64,000 nucleotides of DNA from an uncultured Pelagibacteraceae bacterium (GTDB lineage Bacteria > Pseudomonadota > Alphaproteobacteria > Pelagibacterales > Pelagibacteraceae): assembly GCA_902514755.1 (NCBI GenBank), contig CABXRY010000001.1, positions 1 to 64,000 of the forward strand, read 5' to 3'. Each line of letters begins with the position of its first letter. The stretch's first letter is position 1. Of the stretch, positions 1 through 8,989 are shown piece after piece. The translations under genes and the position numbers were made by a program. A model generated the notes under the pieces. It ran no database searches, was not told the origin of the DNA, and saw only the letters and a list, made by a program, of their open reading frames with translations.

Positions 1-162
1 AGCTAAATATTCAACTGTATCTGTTCCAGTGTAAACATCACTTTGCATTTGTCCTTGGATGTCTGTTGAAGTAGTTACCTCTTTTTTTGTTGCACAAGCT
101 GATAACACCAGGCATGCTGCTAATAACAATAGTGTGTTTTTAAAAATTTTGCTTAGTATCAT
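1..162 (-). CDS. pal: Pal peptidoglycan-associated lipoprotein, N-terminal part (cut by window start)
   Basis: The first 54 residues of a lipoprotein are visible; the rest lies outside the window. The N-terminus has a basic start, a hydrophobic stretch and a lipobox LSAC with Cys at residue 23, followed by a short polar linker and SDVYTGTDTVEYL, which fits the region just before the OmpA-like domain of Pal. It lies immediately downstream of tolB on the same strand, the standard place for pal. An AGGAG sits a few bases upstream of the ATG at 162. In the family, Pal anchors the outer membrane to peptidoglycan and binds TolB. The OmpA domain cannot be checked here. Confidence 0.8.
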   Translation of the reverse strand, partial: MILSKIFKNTLLLLAACLVLSACATKKEVTTSTDIQGQMQSDVYTGTDTVEYLA

Positions 163-190
163 TAAATTGCTCCTTGCTGCTAATTTCTAT

Positions 191-214
191 TAATTAGTTT
201 TTCACAACTAATTA
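191..214. repeat. Short perfect inverted repeat between tolB and pal
   Basis: A 9-base arm (191-199) pairs perfectly with 206-214 around a 6-base loop, in the gap between tolB and pal. The stem is almost all A-T and no T-run follows on the minus strand, so it is a weak terminator candidate; an mRNA processing or attenuation hairpin is equally possible. Confidence 0.35.
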
Positions 215-259
215 GAGGTTTCAAGTCAAAAAATCAAGATATTTCAATTAATTAACAAA

Positions 260-1603
260 CTAATTACTCAATAAAGATGACCATGATGGGTCTGACGCAT
301 CAGTTGGGGTGGTCACTAAACGCTCATTATATCCTGTTAAATCAATAGACCAGAGTTTGGCAGAAAAACCTTCGCCTTTTGCGTTAGTCTTTGTTTCTCT
401 ATAAAAAATCAAGACTCTACCATTAGGCGACCAAGATGGGGCTTCTTGATAATAATTTTCGGTTAATAGTCTTTCTCCAGTTCCATCAGTTCTCATAACA
501 CCAATATAAAATTTTCCATTATGCAACTTTGTAAAAGCAATTAGATCTCCTCTTGGAGACCAAACTGGTGTTCCATATATCCCATTGCCAAATGAAATTC
601 TCTTAACATCTCTACCATCATTTTTCATAATATAAATTTGTTGGTACCCACTTCTATCTGAATTAAATGCAATGAATTTTCCATTAGGAGAATAAGATGG
701 AGATGTGTCAATTGAAGGATGATTTGTAATTCGTTCAACTATTCTATTTTCTAGGTCCATTGTATAAATATCTGACTTACCATCTTTAGCAAAACTCATT
801 ATTATTTTTTTTCCATCTGGAGAAAATCTTGGTGCAAATGTCATCCCTGGAAAATCTCCAACTACCTCTTGAGTCCCTGTCTCAATATCTAAAAGATACA
901 CTCTAGGTAAATTTTTAAAGTATGACAAATATGTAACCATCTGACTAGTGGGATTAAATCTTGGTGTTAATACAAGTTCATTTCCAAGTGTCAAAAATTT
1001 ATTATTAGCTCCATCTTGATCCATTATTGCTAATTTTTTTTTTCTTTGTGTTTTTGGACCCTCTTCAGCAACATAAATTATTCTGGTATCAAAGTATCCT
1101 TTTTCCCCTGTCAGTCTTTCATAAATTTTATCTGATATGATATGTCCAACTCTTCTCCAGTTATTAGGAACTGTAGTGAATGCAAGTGCCATCATTTCTT
1201 TACCTGCAAGCACGTCCCATAATCTAAATTCAACTCTCAGTTTTTCATCAACATATGTTACTTTACCAGTGATTAATGCTTGAGCTTTAATTAAATTCCA
1301 ATCTTCAAATCTTGGTTTTAAATTTGCAATATCTGGTGCTTGTAAAAATGCATCTTTACTTAATGGATTAAAGAGGCCAGATGTTCTTAAATTATTTTCA
1401 ACAATAATTGAAATCTCAGATCCAATATTCTCTTTATCAAGAATTTTTTCAAAATTTTTTTTAGAATTTTTATCAATAGATAATGGTGAGACTGCTAATG
1501 GTAATGGATTTAAATTTCCTCTTGTAATATCAACTTCAATTAAAGCAAATGTCTTAATTGGAATTATTAAAAATAAACATATAAATATTAATTTTTTTTT
1601 CAT
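260..1603 (-). CDS. tolB: TolB, periplasmic beta-propeller of the Tol-Pal system
   Basis: 447 aa, the usual TolB length. It has an N-terminal signal peptide (basic start, hydrophobic residues about 4-20), then an alpha/beta N-terminal domain. From about residue 190 come repeated propeller strands of the TolB/WD40-like type ([40 protein letters not shown]). In the family TolB is periplasmic, binds Pal and TolA, and helps outer-membrane constriction at division. It follows tolA by 9 bases and precedes pal, so tolQRAB-pal is intact and probably one transcript. Confidence 0.95.
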   Translation of the reverse strand: MKKKLIFICLFLIIPIKTFALIEVDITRGNLNPLPLAVSPLSIDKNSKKNFEKILDKENIGSEISIIVENNLRTSGLFNPLSKDAFLQAPDIANLKPRFEDWNLIKAQALITGKVTYVDEKLRVEFRLWDVLAGKEMMALAFTTVPNNWRRVGHIISDKIYERLTGEKGYFDTRIIYVAEEGPKTQRKKKLAIMDQDGANNKFLTLGNELVLTPRFNPTSQMVTYLSYFKNLPRVYLLDIETGTQEVVGDFPGMTFAPRFSPDGKKIIMSFAKDGKSDIYTMDLENRIVERITNHPSIDTSPSYSPNGKFIAFNSDRSGYQQIYIMKNDGRDVKRISFGNGIYGTPVWSPRGDLIAFTKLHNGKFYIGVMRTDGTGERLLTENYYQEAPSWSPNGRVLIFYRETKTNAKGEGFSAKLWSIDLTGYNERLVTTPTDASDPSWSSLLSN

Positions 1604-1612
1604 TTGCTTATC

Positions 1613-2491
1613 TTAACCTTCTAGCATCTCTCTTGCATCAAAATTTAATTGCAATTCTTTCCATCTTTCATATCCTGTATTTGGAACTCTTAACGGCTGA
1701 CACAATTTAACTGCTCTTAAAGCACTTTCTGCTAAAACTTTATAGAACCCTTGACCAGGTTTATTCATTCTAGCATGATCTAATATTTCAGTTTTTACAA
1801 CCGACCCGTCTGGCTCCAATTTTAATTTAATTCTAACTAATAAATCCTCATTGTAAGGTAAACCTAGTGGAATACTCCAACAACCAAAAATTTGTGCCTT
1901 CAAAGCATCTTCCTCACTTAAAGTTAGTTTATTAGACTCAATATTTCTATCTTGATCTTGTGTGATATCATTATTCTTCTTTATATTATCTATTTCCTCA
2001 ATTTTAGACTTATCAATTAAAGCTGCTATGTTGCTTGGATCAAATAAATCTTTTTTTTCGAACTCTGATACTTGTTTTACTTCATTATCTAACTTTTCAG
2101 GATTTTGTCTGGTTTCTTTTTTCTTTTCAATTTTCTTAACAGTTTTATCTGGTAGAGGGATAGCCTCTGGTTTTTTGTTATCAATTTTTTCTTTTTGGCT
2201 ATCTAATGAAACAACAGTTTTAGTTTTTGATTTTTTAACTTTTTTTGGAGGGGCTTGTTCAGATACTAATTTTTTTTCTTTTTCTTTTAACTTCTTTTTC
2301 TTTTTTTTCTCTATTATTTTTTTTGCTTTAGGTGCAAAAGGGATATTTGTCTTTTCTGCAATTTGTATCAGTTCAACTGAGACTATTGGAGGAATATCAA
2401 TTGGTTTTTTTGCTAAAAAAGGAAGGCTCAATGCTGTAATAAAAATTAAAGCACCATGTAAAACAGAAGAAATTATTAAACTTCTATTCAC
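1613..2491 (-). CDS. tolA: TolA-like inner-membrane/periplasm-spanning protein
   Basis: 292 aa. One N-terminal membrane anchor (about residues 6-26) is followed by a very lysine- and glutamate-rich low-complexity central region (about 55-190) and a C-terminal globular domain (about 195-292) with GCWSIPLG and VKTEILDHARMN, as in TolA/TonB C-terminal domains. Sequence identity to TolA is low apart from this architecture; the call rests on the layout and on its place between tolR and tolB. It would link the TolQR motor to TolB/Pal across the periplasm. Confidence 0.85.
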   Translation of the reverse strand: MNRSLIISSVLHGALIFITALSLPFLAKKPIDIPPIVSVELIQIAEKTNIPFAPKAKKIIEKKKKKKLKEKEKKLVSEQAPPKKVKKSKTKTVVSLDSQKEKIDNKKPEAIPLPDKTVKKIEKKKETRQNPEKLDNEVKQVSEFEKKDLFDPSNIAALIDKSKIEEIDNIKKNNDITQDQDRNIESNKLTLSEEDALKAQIFGCWSIPLGLPYNEDLLVRIKLKLEPDGSVVKTEILDHARMNKPGQGFYKVLAESALRAVKLCQPLRVPNTGYERWKELQLNFDAREMLEG

Positions 2492-2497
2492 TTTAAA

Positions 2498-2914
2498 TTA
2501 CCTTTGTTTTAATGGTTCAGAAATTAATGCAACTTTTGTAAAGCCGGAGCCTGATAACAATCCCATTATTTCAAGGACTCTGCCATAATTTATAGTTTTA
2601 TCTCCTCGAACATAAATTCTTGTATCTGTTCTATTTTTTGAGACTGCTAAAACTTTTGCAATTATATTATCAAATTCAACCTTAGCTTCTTGAATGAAAA
2701 TCTCTCCTTTTGAATTTATAGATAGAGTAAGTGGTTCAGCTTCCTCTGGAAGAGAGTCAGCTGAACTTTCTGGTAAATCAACTTGAACTCCAACAGTTAA
2801 TAATGGGGCTGTAACCATAAAAATAATTAGAAGAACTAACATAACATCCACAAAAGGAGTTACGTTGATTTCGCTAATTGGTTCTTTTGATAAACGATTA
2901 AGTTTAAAAGCCAT
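2498..2914 (-). CDS. tolR: TolR, ExbD/TolR-type proton-channel subunit
   Basis: 138 aa ExbD/TolR family. A single membrane helix at about residues 19-42 contains the conserved Asp in VTPFVDVMLVLLIIFMV, the proton-carrying residue of the family. The periplasmic part ends in a typical TolR fold (YVRGDKTINYGRVLEIMGLL). The ATG directly abuts the tolQ stop, which suggests translational coupling. With TolQ it forms the motor that uses the proton gradient to drive TolA. Confidence 0.94.
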   Translation of the reverse strand: MAFKLNRLSKEPISEINVTPFVDVMLVLLIIFMVTAPLLTVGVQVDLPESSADSLPEEAEPLTLSINSKGEIFIQEAKVEFDNIIAKVLAVSKNRTDTRIYVRGDKTINYGRVLEIMGLLSGSGFTKVALISEPLKQR

Positions 2915-3589
2915 TTAGATAATCGTTAAAAATTTTTTAGAGAAATTTTCTAATTTTTGAGAATATTTTTGGGAGTCTCTATTAAATTTATTATAAGCTA
3001 CAACTGCTGGAATAGCAGCTAACAAACCAAGAGCTGTAGCGAATAGAGCTTCTGCAATACCTGGAGCAACTATAGCCAAACTAGTATTTCTAGATATTGC
3101 TATTGACTGAAACGAATTCATTATTCCCCATACTGTTCCAAATAAACCAATAAATGGAGCTGTTGACCCTACTGTTGCTAAAAAGGTAAATCCTTTTTCA
3201 ATTTTTGACATCTGTTTTTCAACTCCAGCCTCCAACATTGCCGTCATTCTCTCACTTAAATTAGTTTTAGACTTCTTTTTTAATAGTCCTTCCATGGCAT
3301 TTTGAAAAACTATAGCCATTGGGTCTTCAACTTTTGTTGGTAAACTATTATAAAAATTTTCAGCAGATTTAGAATTCCAAAACTTCTCCTCAAACTCTTC
3401 AGATGATATATTAATTTTTTTAAACATCCTAAACTTTTCAATAATTACTGCCCATGAATATATTGAGCATAAAATCAAAATTATAATTACTGATTTTACG
3501 ACTATATCTGCTCTTAGAAAAAGGCTTAATAAAGAAAAATCAGTATTTGTACCTAATCCAACTGCTTGAGATGCAATATCTGCTTCCAT
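2915..3589 (-). CDS. tolQ: TolQ, MotA/TolQ/ExbB proton-channel protein
   Basis: 224 aa with three predicted membrane helices at about 27-47, 135-157 and 170-196, the usual TolQ arrangement. The signature around the second helix (TVGSTAPFIGLFGTVWGIMNSF) and the third (IAEALFATALGLLAAIPAVVAYN) are clear MotA/TolQ/ExbB motifs. It is the first tol gene of the run and lies 49 bases after the ruvC-like gene. No ybgC thioesterase gene precedes it, unlike many proteobacterial tol operons. Confidence 0.95.
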   Translation of the reverse strand: MEADIASQAVGLGTNTDFSLLSLFLRADIVVKSVIIILILCSIYSWAVIIEKFRMFKKINISSEEFEEKFWNSKSAENFYNSLPTKVEDPMAIVFQNAMEGLLKKKSKTNLSERMTAMLEAGVEKQMSKIEKGFTFLATVGSTAPFIGLFGTVWGIMNSFQSIAISRNTSLAIVAPGIAEALFATALGLLAAIPAVVAYNKFNRDSQKYSQKLENFSKKFLTII

Positions 3590-3638
3590 GATTACTCATC
3601 ACACTTAAATGTGTCATGAATTTGTCTTTAATTTTTGA

Positions 3639-4133
3639 TTACTCTTCTAGTTTATAAGTTTCATAATAAAAACTAGCTATGAGAATAGCATCTGCTTTAT
3701 TAGAGTCTTTTTTTCTTGATAATTGTGATGAAAAATAGGGAAAAACTTCAATTGCTCTTGCTCTACTTGCATCTTTCTCTGAATTTAGAAGATTAAAGTA
3801 TTTTTTCCATTTAGCTGGTCTCACGAAATACATTGATAGCTGCATCGCAGAACATATGCCTTTCAAAATTCCAAATGATTGACCAAAATTAAACATACTT
3901 GTAACTCCTTGACCTGGCATTGCAGATACTTGCTCAATTACCACTCTTATATCTTTTTTATCAATCTTATTTATTCTATTTGAAATTTCATTGAAAATTT
4001 GAGAACCATTCACTTGTTTTTTATTTTTCTTACCGTCGGTCATTGTAGGCATATCCACAACATCGATTATTTTTCCATCTTGAAAAAAACAAATTGATCC
4101 TGAAATACCTGGGTCAATTCCAATAATTAACAT
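3639..4133 (-). CDS. ruvC: RuvC-like Holliday junction resolvase, phage-type subfamily
   Basis: 164 aa RNase H-fold nuclease. IGIDPG gives the first catalytic Asp (D7), VVIEQV the Glu (E67), and NKADAILIA the C-terminal acidic residue (D148). The position of the other Asp of the canonical C-terminal pair is Asn145, with D143 nearby. The segment MPGQGVTSMFNFGQSFG and VRPAKWKKYF resemble RuvC-like proteins of phages more than E. coli RuvC. It sits one base from yebC, where alphaproteobacteria carry ruvC, but ruvA and ruvB do not follow. Family membership is secure; the exact substrate is inferred. Confidence 0.8.
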   Translation of the reverse strand: MLIIGIDPGISGSICFFQDGKIIDVVDMPTMTDGKKNKKQVNGSQIFNEISNRINKIDKKDIRVVIEQVSAMPGQGVTSMFNFGQSFGILKGICSAMQLSMYFVRPAKWKKYFNLLNSEKDASRARAIEVFPYFSSQLSRKKDSNKADAILIASFYYETYKLEE

Positions 4134-4858
4134 TAGATATTACCAAGTTTAACATTAGAATAAACATTTTGTACATCATCATCATCCTCAATGGACTCTA
4201 AAAATTCGATCACACCCTCTTTTCTATCATTTGTAATATTGACACTATTTAATGGAACCCATTCAATCTCTGTCGAAATAAAATTTGCAACTATTTTTTC
4301 TAATTTTTTTTTTACATTATAAATTTCACTCATATTACATTGAATTTCATGAAATTCATCGTGTGAAATACATTCATCCGCTCCCGACTCTATAGCTAGC
4401 TCAAAAATATTTTCATCAGAAATTTCATTTTTATCGATTTTGATAATACCCAATTGATTAAAATTATGTGAAGCGGATCCCTGCGTCCCTAAACTTCCAC
4501 CACTTTTTTGAAATATAGTTCTAATATTTGAGGCAGTTCTATTTTTATTATCAGTCAAAGTTTCGACAATAACTGCTATTTTATCAGGACCAAAACCTTC
4601 ATATCTCAAATTCTCAAAATTTACCCCTGATGCTATAGAAGATTTATCTATTGCTCTTTCTATATTATCCTTTGGCATATTAGCAGATCTTGCTGCTTGA
4701 ATTGCAGATCTTAACCTTGGATTCATCGCGGGATCTTTGTCTCCTAGTTTTGCTGCTACAGTAATTTCTTTTGATAATTTTGAAAATATTTTTGAACGTT
4801 GTTTATCAGCTTTTCCTTTTTTATGTTTTATACCAGCCCAATGAGAATGTCCTGCCAT
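4133..4858 (-). CDS. yebC: YebC/PmpR family protein
   Basis: 241 aa, the normal family length. The N-terminus MAGHSHWAGIKHKKGKADKQ is the family signature, followed by NPRLRSAIQAARSANMPKDNIERAI and YEGFGP. Proteins of this family have been described as transcription regulators and more recently as ribosome-associated factors helping at proline stretches; neither role can be read from the sequence here. Its stop overlaps the ruvC-like start by one base, keeping the common yebC-ruvC pairing. Confidence 0.95.
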   Translation of the reverse strand: MAGHSHWAGIKHKKGKADKQRSKIFSKLSKEITVAAKLGDKDPAMNPRLRSAIQAARSANMPKDNIERAIDKSSIASGVNFENLRYEGFGPDKIAVIVETLTDNKNRTASNIRTIFQKSGGSLGTQGSASHNFNQLGIIKIDKNEISDENIFELAIESGADECISHDEFHEIQCNMSEIYNVKKKLEKIVANFISTEIEWVPLNSVNITNDRKEGVIEFLESIEDDDDVQNVYSNVKLGNI

Positions 4859-4862
4859 TTTT

Positions 4863-5666
4863 TTAAGTATTTTTTAGTTGAGCTCCATTAACATAACTTT
4901 CAATATTTTTTGCTAAACCAGTTTTTATATCACATTCAACTATAACACCACACAAAGTAGCATCTCCAGTAGCTGGAAAATGTTTTGTTGAATTTTTTTT
5001 TAAAAATCTATTTAAAGAATTTTCTTTATTCATTCCAATTACAGAGTCGTAATCACCACACATTCCTGCATCTGTTTGATATCCAGTTCCATTATGTAAA
5101 ATTCTTGCATCATTAGTTGGAATATGAGTATGTGTTCCAACTACTAACGAAGCTTTGCCGTCGAAAAACTGACCAATTGCATTTTTTTCACTTGTTATTT
5201 CTCCATGAAAATCAACAACTAGAAAGTCATAATCCTCTTTTAATTTAAATTGTTTCATAAATTTTTCTGAAATTTCAAAAACATCCTCACATTTTTTCAT
5301 GAAAACATTTCCCATTAAATTTAATACTCCAATTCTGATATTTTCATTTGTTTCATATATATTAAAACCTTTTCCAGGTGCTGGTTCAAAAAGATTTTTT
5401 GGACGTAATAACCTTTCCTCTTTATCTATAAATTCCATTATCTCTTTTTGATCCCATACATGATTGCCAGTCGTAATAACATTTACACCACAATTAAAAA
5501 AATCATTACATATCTCTTTTGTTAAACCAACACCTTGTATTGCTGCATTTTCAGCATTAACAATTACAAAATCAATTTTTTTTGACTCAATTTCATTTAA
5601 TAGACAATTCATTAGTTTTGAACACCCAGATACTCCGACCACATCTCCTAAAAATAAAATTCTCAT
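4863..5666 (-). CDS. ymdB: YmdB-type metallophosphoesterase (TIGR00282 family)
   Basis: 267 aa. Metal-binding motifs of the family appear in order: FLGDVVG at the N-terminus, VNAENAA, TTGNHVWD, VDFHGE, and GTHTHIPT. Members act on 2',3'-cyclic nucleotides or related phosphodiesters; the physiological substrate here is unknown. The start overlaps the stop of the 5-formyl-THF cyclo-ligase gene by four bases, and yebC begins four bases after its stop, so it is inside one operon. Confidence 0.88.
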   Translation of the reverse strand: MRILFLGDVVGVSGCSKLMNCLLNEIESKKIDFVIVNAENAAIQGVGLTKEICNDFFNCGVNVITTGNHVWDQKEIMEFIDKEERLLRPKNLFEPAPGKGFNIYETNENIRIGVLNLMGNVFMKKCEDVFEISEKFMKQFKLKEDYDFLVVDFHGEITSEKNAIGQFFDGKASLVVGTHTHIPTNDARILHNGTGYQTDAGMCGDYDSVIGMNKENSLNRFLKKNSTKHFPATGDATLCGVIVECDIKTGLAKNIESYVNGAQLKNT

Positions 5667-6208
5667 TGTAAAATTTCTTTTTCAGTAATTATAAAATCTA
5701 ATTTTCTATCAAATTTATTTGTGGGTATTTTTTTTATTTTTTGATACGAAAAAGCTAACCCAATTTTAATAACTTTTTTTACTTTTTCAATTTTTTCAAT
5801 ATAACGATCATAGAAACCTCCACCATAACCTAATCTATTTAATTCATTATCAAAAGAGACTAGTGGAACTAATAAAATATCAGGGACGATAGTCTTTGAT
5901 GAGATGGGTTCAGGTATTCCAAATTTATTTATTTTTAATGGATCATTTCTTGACCATTGTAAAAAATTCATTTGATTATTTTCTTTTATAACTGGTAATG
6001 AAATATGAAATTTTTTTTTTTCCATCATTTCTAAAATCTTTAAGTCATCAATTTCAAAATTTGACGGAAAATATCCACCTATATTTTTAGACTTTAATTT
6101 ATTAATTTTTAAAAAGGAAAAAAATTTATTTAAGTTAATTTCAAGCTTTCTATTTGAGTTTTTTTTTCTAATTTTTAAAATTTTACGTCTTAACTTAAAT
6201 TTATTCAC
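5663..6208 (-). CDS. ygfA: 5-formyltetrahydrofolate cyclo-ligase
   Basis: 181 aa. The family signature RLGYGGGFYDRYIEK occurs near residues 124-138, and ILLVPLVSFD precedes it as in other members. The enzyme converts 5-formyl-THF to 5,10-methenyl-THF using ATP. It lies five bases downstream of zapA. In many proteobacteria zapA and ygfA flank the 6S RNA gene; here the gap is too small to hold one. Basic and Asn/Lys-rich N-terminus, typical of this AT-rich genome. Confidence 0.92.
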   Translation of the reverse strand: MNKFKLRRKILKIRKKNSNRKLEINLNKFFSFLKINKLKSKNIGGYFPSNFEIDDLKILEMMEKKKFHISLPVIKENNQMNFLQWSRNDPLKINKFGIPEPISSKTIVPDILLVPLVSFDNELNRLGYGGGFYDRYIEKIEKVKKVIKIGLAFSYQKIKKIPTNKFDRKLDFIITEKEILQ

Positions 6209-6213
6209 AAAAT

Positions 6214-6660
6214 TTATTGAGATTGATTATCTTGTTTAGCCTTTTCAACAAAACTTGATATTTCATTTGCTGCTTCATCAATTAATTGTTCATATTTTTT
6301 TTGATTCACTTCAATCTCATCATTAAATTTTTGATGACTTTTTTTTAATTCTTGAATTTCTTCTTCTTTCTTATCTCTGTAATCATATATTAAAGACTTT
6401 AATTCTTTAAATTTGTTTGAGAGATCTCTTAATTCGTTTTTTTTTTGATCTACATTTTTTTTAGTTTCATAATATTCATCCATAATCTTTACAGCAGTGA
6501 TTAAAAGTAATTTGTTTTCTCCCAAATTACCTAGGTCGTTTTTCAAATTATTAAATTTTTGATTTATATGAATTAATAACTCTTCAAGATGTTCTTCTTG
6601 ACCGTCCTCACAAGACAATAAAAACTCTTTATTATTAAATTTAATACTTACATTTGCCAT
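6214..6660 (-). CDS. zapA: ZapA-like cell division protein
   Basis: 148 aa. The N-terminal part (ANVSIKFNNKEFLLSCEDGQEEHLEELL) matches the ZapA head domain, followed by LLLITAVKIMDEYYE and a long charged coiled coil to the C-terminus. ZapA cross-links FtsZ filaments at the division site. It is longer than E. coli ZapA (about 109 aa) owing to the extended coiled coil. The start overlaps the upstream small coiled-coil gene by 13 bases. Confidence 0.85.
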   Translation of the reverse strand: MANVSIKFNNKEFLLSCEDGQEEHLEELLIHINQKFNNLKNDLGNLGENKLLLITAVKIMDEYYETKKNVDQKKNELRDLSNKFKELKSLIYDYRDKKEEEIQELKKSHQKFNDEIEVNQKKYEQLIDEAANEISSFVEKAKQDNQSQ

Positions 6661-6971
6661 TTGTCTATTTCATCTAACAAAGTATCTGTTTCTTGATTTA
6701 ATTCATCAATTTTTTCAGAAAATTCAGCCTGTTTTTTTTGTTCTATTTTTTCTTTATTTTGAATTTCTTCTAGTTTTTTTGTTAAACTTTCATGTTCATC
6801 TGCTAAAATTTTATACTTTTGTTCTAATTCAGATTTTTCAATTTCTAATTGATTTTTTTGAATACTTAAATTTTCAATATTATTTTGTAAATCAGGATTA
6901 CTTAAATCTAAATTTTTTAGTTCTAATAAGGCTTCATTTAATTTTTTTTCTTTTTCGATTATAGAATTCAT
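6648..6971 (-). CDS. Small coiled-coil protein upstream of zapA
   Basis: 107 aa, almost entirely predicted coiled coil rich in Glu, Lys, Asn and Leu, with no membrane segment or signal peptide. It ends DELNQETDTLLDEIDKW, similar in style to the DUF4164 proteins that sit before zapA in alphaproteobacteria. It is the first gene of the minus-strand run and overlaps zapA, so a division-related partner role is a reasonable inference; no catalytic motif is visible. Confidence 0.7.
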   Translation of the reverse strand: MNSIIEKEKKLNEALLELKNLDLSNPDLQNNIENLSIQKNQLEIEKSELEQKYKILADEHESLTKKLEEIQNKEKIEQKKQAEFSEKIDELNQETDTLLDEIDKWQM

Positions 6972-7024
6972 ATATATATATTTATATTATTAAATAGAAT
7001 CTTCTTAGTCTAGTCAGGATAATT
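6972..7024. promoter_or_regulatory. Divergent promoter region between zapA run and transketolase operon
   Basis: This 53-base gap separates two divergent operons and must carry both promoters. It is a run of TATATA and TTATATTATT, giving many possible -10 boxes; no clear -35 pair could be chosen. A ribosome binding site AGGA at 7016-7019 precedes the TTG start at 7025 by five bases and supports that start. Confidence 0.45.
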
Positions 7025-8989
7025 TTGAACAAACTACACAATGATTTGGCAAATTGCATCAGATTTCTGTCAATAGATGCAGTACAAAAAGCAAATTCGG
7101 GTCATCCAGGTATGCCAATGGGCATGGCAGATGTAGCAACTGTTCTTTTTAAAAATTTTTTAAGATTTAATCCAAAAAACCCTAATTGGCTTAATAGAGA
7201 TAGATTTGTTCTGTCTGCGGGTCATGGATCTATGTTACTTTACTCTTTGCTTTATTTGACTGGTTATAAAAGTGTTACACTTAATAGTATTAAAAAATTT
7301 AGAAAACTTAATTCTATTTGTGCGGGACACCCAGAGTATCATCCTAATACTGGTATTGAAACTACAACAGGACCACTTGGTCAAGGCATCGCAAATGCTG
7401 TTGGATTTTCAATTGCAGAGGAAATTTTAAAAAAAAAATTAGGTAAAGAAATTATAGACCACAAAACTTATGTTCTTGCTGGAGACGGTTGTTTAATGGA
7501 AGGAATAAGTCATGAGGCAATGAGTTTAGCTGGACATTTAAAACTCAAAAATTTAGTGATGCTTTTTGATAATAATTCAATATCTATAGATGGACCAACT
7601 AGTTTAGCTGTGTCAGACAACTTTAAGAAGAGGTTTGAAAGTTACGGTTGGGATTATATTTTAATTGATGGTCATAACGAAAAAGAAATATTCAAAGCTT
7701 TGAAGAAAGTTCAAAAAGCAAAAAAACCAACTGTTATTTCCTGTAAAACTAAAATTGGCTATGGCTCTCCAAATAAATCAGGTAAATCCTCATCTCATGG
7801 TAGCCCATTAGGTTTAGATGAAATAAAGTTAGTAAGAAATGCTTTAAACTGGAATTACAAGCCTTTTAAAATTCCAAATAAATTTTTAAAAGAATGGAAA
7901 AAAATTGGTAAAAAAGGTCAGAGACTTGAGAATAATTGGAACAAAATATATAAAAAGAAAAAAGAATTAATAAACAAACTGCAAAAAAATAATTTTACAA
8001 AAATTTTAAAAACAGAAAAGCTTCGTGCAATTAAAGAACTGAATAGCTTAGCAACAAGAAAATCCTCTGAGCTAACTTTAAGTAAGTTAACTAGCATAAG
8101 AAATAATTTAATCGGTGGTTCTGCTGATTTAGCTGGATCAAACAATACAAAAACTAAACATCATAAGATTGTAAAACCAGGTGACTTTAACAGTGATTAC
8201 ATTCACTATGGTGTGAGAGAACATGCTATGTGTGGAATAATGAATGGGTTAGCTCTGCATAGCAATTTTATACCTTATGGTGGAACATTTTTGATATTTT
8301 CAGATTATTGCAAGCCTTCTATAAGATTATCAGCATTAATGGAGCAAAGAGTTATTTATGTAATGACACACGACTCAATTGGCCTTGGGGAAGATGGTCC
8401 AACGCATCAACCGATTGAACAATTATCAGGCTTACGTTCTATTCCAAATCTAAATGTTTTTAGGCCCGCAGATAGAATGGAAACTATTGAATGTTGGGAG
8501 CATGCATTAAAAACATCAAAAACACCAAGTATCTTATCTTTAACAAGACAAAATCTAGATCCAATAAGAAAAAAATACTCAAAAAATAATAAATGTTCTT
8601 TTGGAGCTTATGAAGTTTTAAGAACAAACAAAAAAATTCACTTAACTATACTTGCAAGTGGGTCAGAAGTTAATTTAGCAATTGAAACTAGTCATAAATT
8701 GGCCAAAAAAAAAATATATTCAAAGGTTATATCAATGCCGTGCCAAGATCTTTTTGACTTACAGTCAAATTCATACAAACAAAAAATAATTAATGAAACA
8801 AAAATGAAAATTTCTATTGAGGCTGCATCAACAGATAGTTGGAAAAAATATATTGGGAATAATGGTTTGGCTTTTGGAATTGATTCTTTTGGTAAAAGTG
8901 CTCCATATAAAGAAATTTATAAACATTTTGGTTTAACGGCAGCAAATATTGCTAATAAATCAAAAAGAATGTTAAGAATAAAAAAATGA
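7025..8989 (+). CDS. tkt: Transketolase
   Basis: 654 aa, normal length. It starts at TTG (7025) with AGGA five bases upstream. The thiamine-diphosphate motif GDGCLMEGISHEAMSLAGH with a later FDNNSISIDG is at about residues 153-190; the pyrimidine-binding domain (VREHAMCGIMNG, HDSIGLGEDGPTHQPIEQL) and a C-terminal domain follow. It transfers two-carbon units in the pentose phosphate pathway. It heads a plus-strand operon and its stop overlaps the gap start by four bases. No ATG gives an equally good N-terminus. Confidence 0.96.
   Translation: MNKLHNDLANCIRFLSIDAVQKANSGHPGMPMGMADVATVLFKNFLRFNPKNPNWLNRDRFVLSAGHGSMLLYSLLYLTGYKSVTLNSIKKFRKLNSICAGHPEYHPNTGIETTTGPLGQGIANAVGFSIAEEILKKKLGKEIIDHKTYVLAGDGCLMEGISHEAMSLAGHLKLKNLVMLFDNNSISIDGPTSLAVSDNFKKRFESYGWDYILIDGHNEKEIFKALKKVQKAKKPTVISCKTKIGYGSPNKSGKSSSHGSPLGLDEIKLVRNALNWNYKPFKIPNKFLKEWKKIGKKGQRLENNWNKIYKKKKELINKLQKNNFTKILKTEKLRAIKELNSLATRKSSELTLSKLTSIRNNLIGGSADLAGSNNTKTKHHKIVKPGDFNSDYIHYGVREHAMCGIMNGLALHSNFIPYGGTFLIFSDYCKPSIRLSALMEQRVIYVMTHDSIGLGEDGPTHQPIEQLSGLRSIPNLNVFRPADRMETIECWEHALKTSKTPSILSLTRQNLDPIRKKYSKNNKCSFGAYEVLRTNKKIHLTILASGSEVNLAIETSHKLAKKKIYSKVISMPCQDLFDLQSNSYKQKIINETKMKISIEAASTDSWKKYIGNNGLAFGIDSFGKSAPYKEIYKHFGLTAANIANKSKRMLRIKK

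Noticed and set aside
1962-2588. 208-aa plus-strand frame rich in Phe and Ser
   Set aside because: It is the antisense of the lysine-rich part of tolA; poly-Lys codons read as poly-Phe on the other strand.
6200-6230. 6S RNA gene expected between zapA and ygfA
   Set aside because: Only five bases separate the two genes, so no room for ssrS here.
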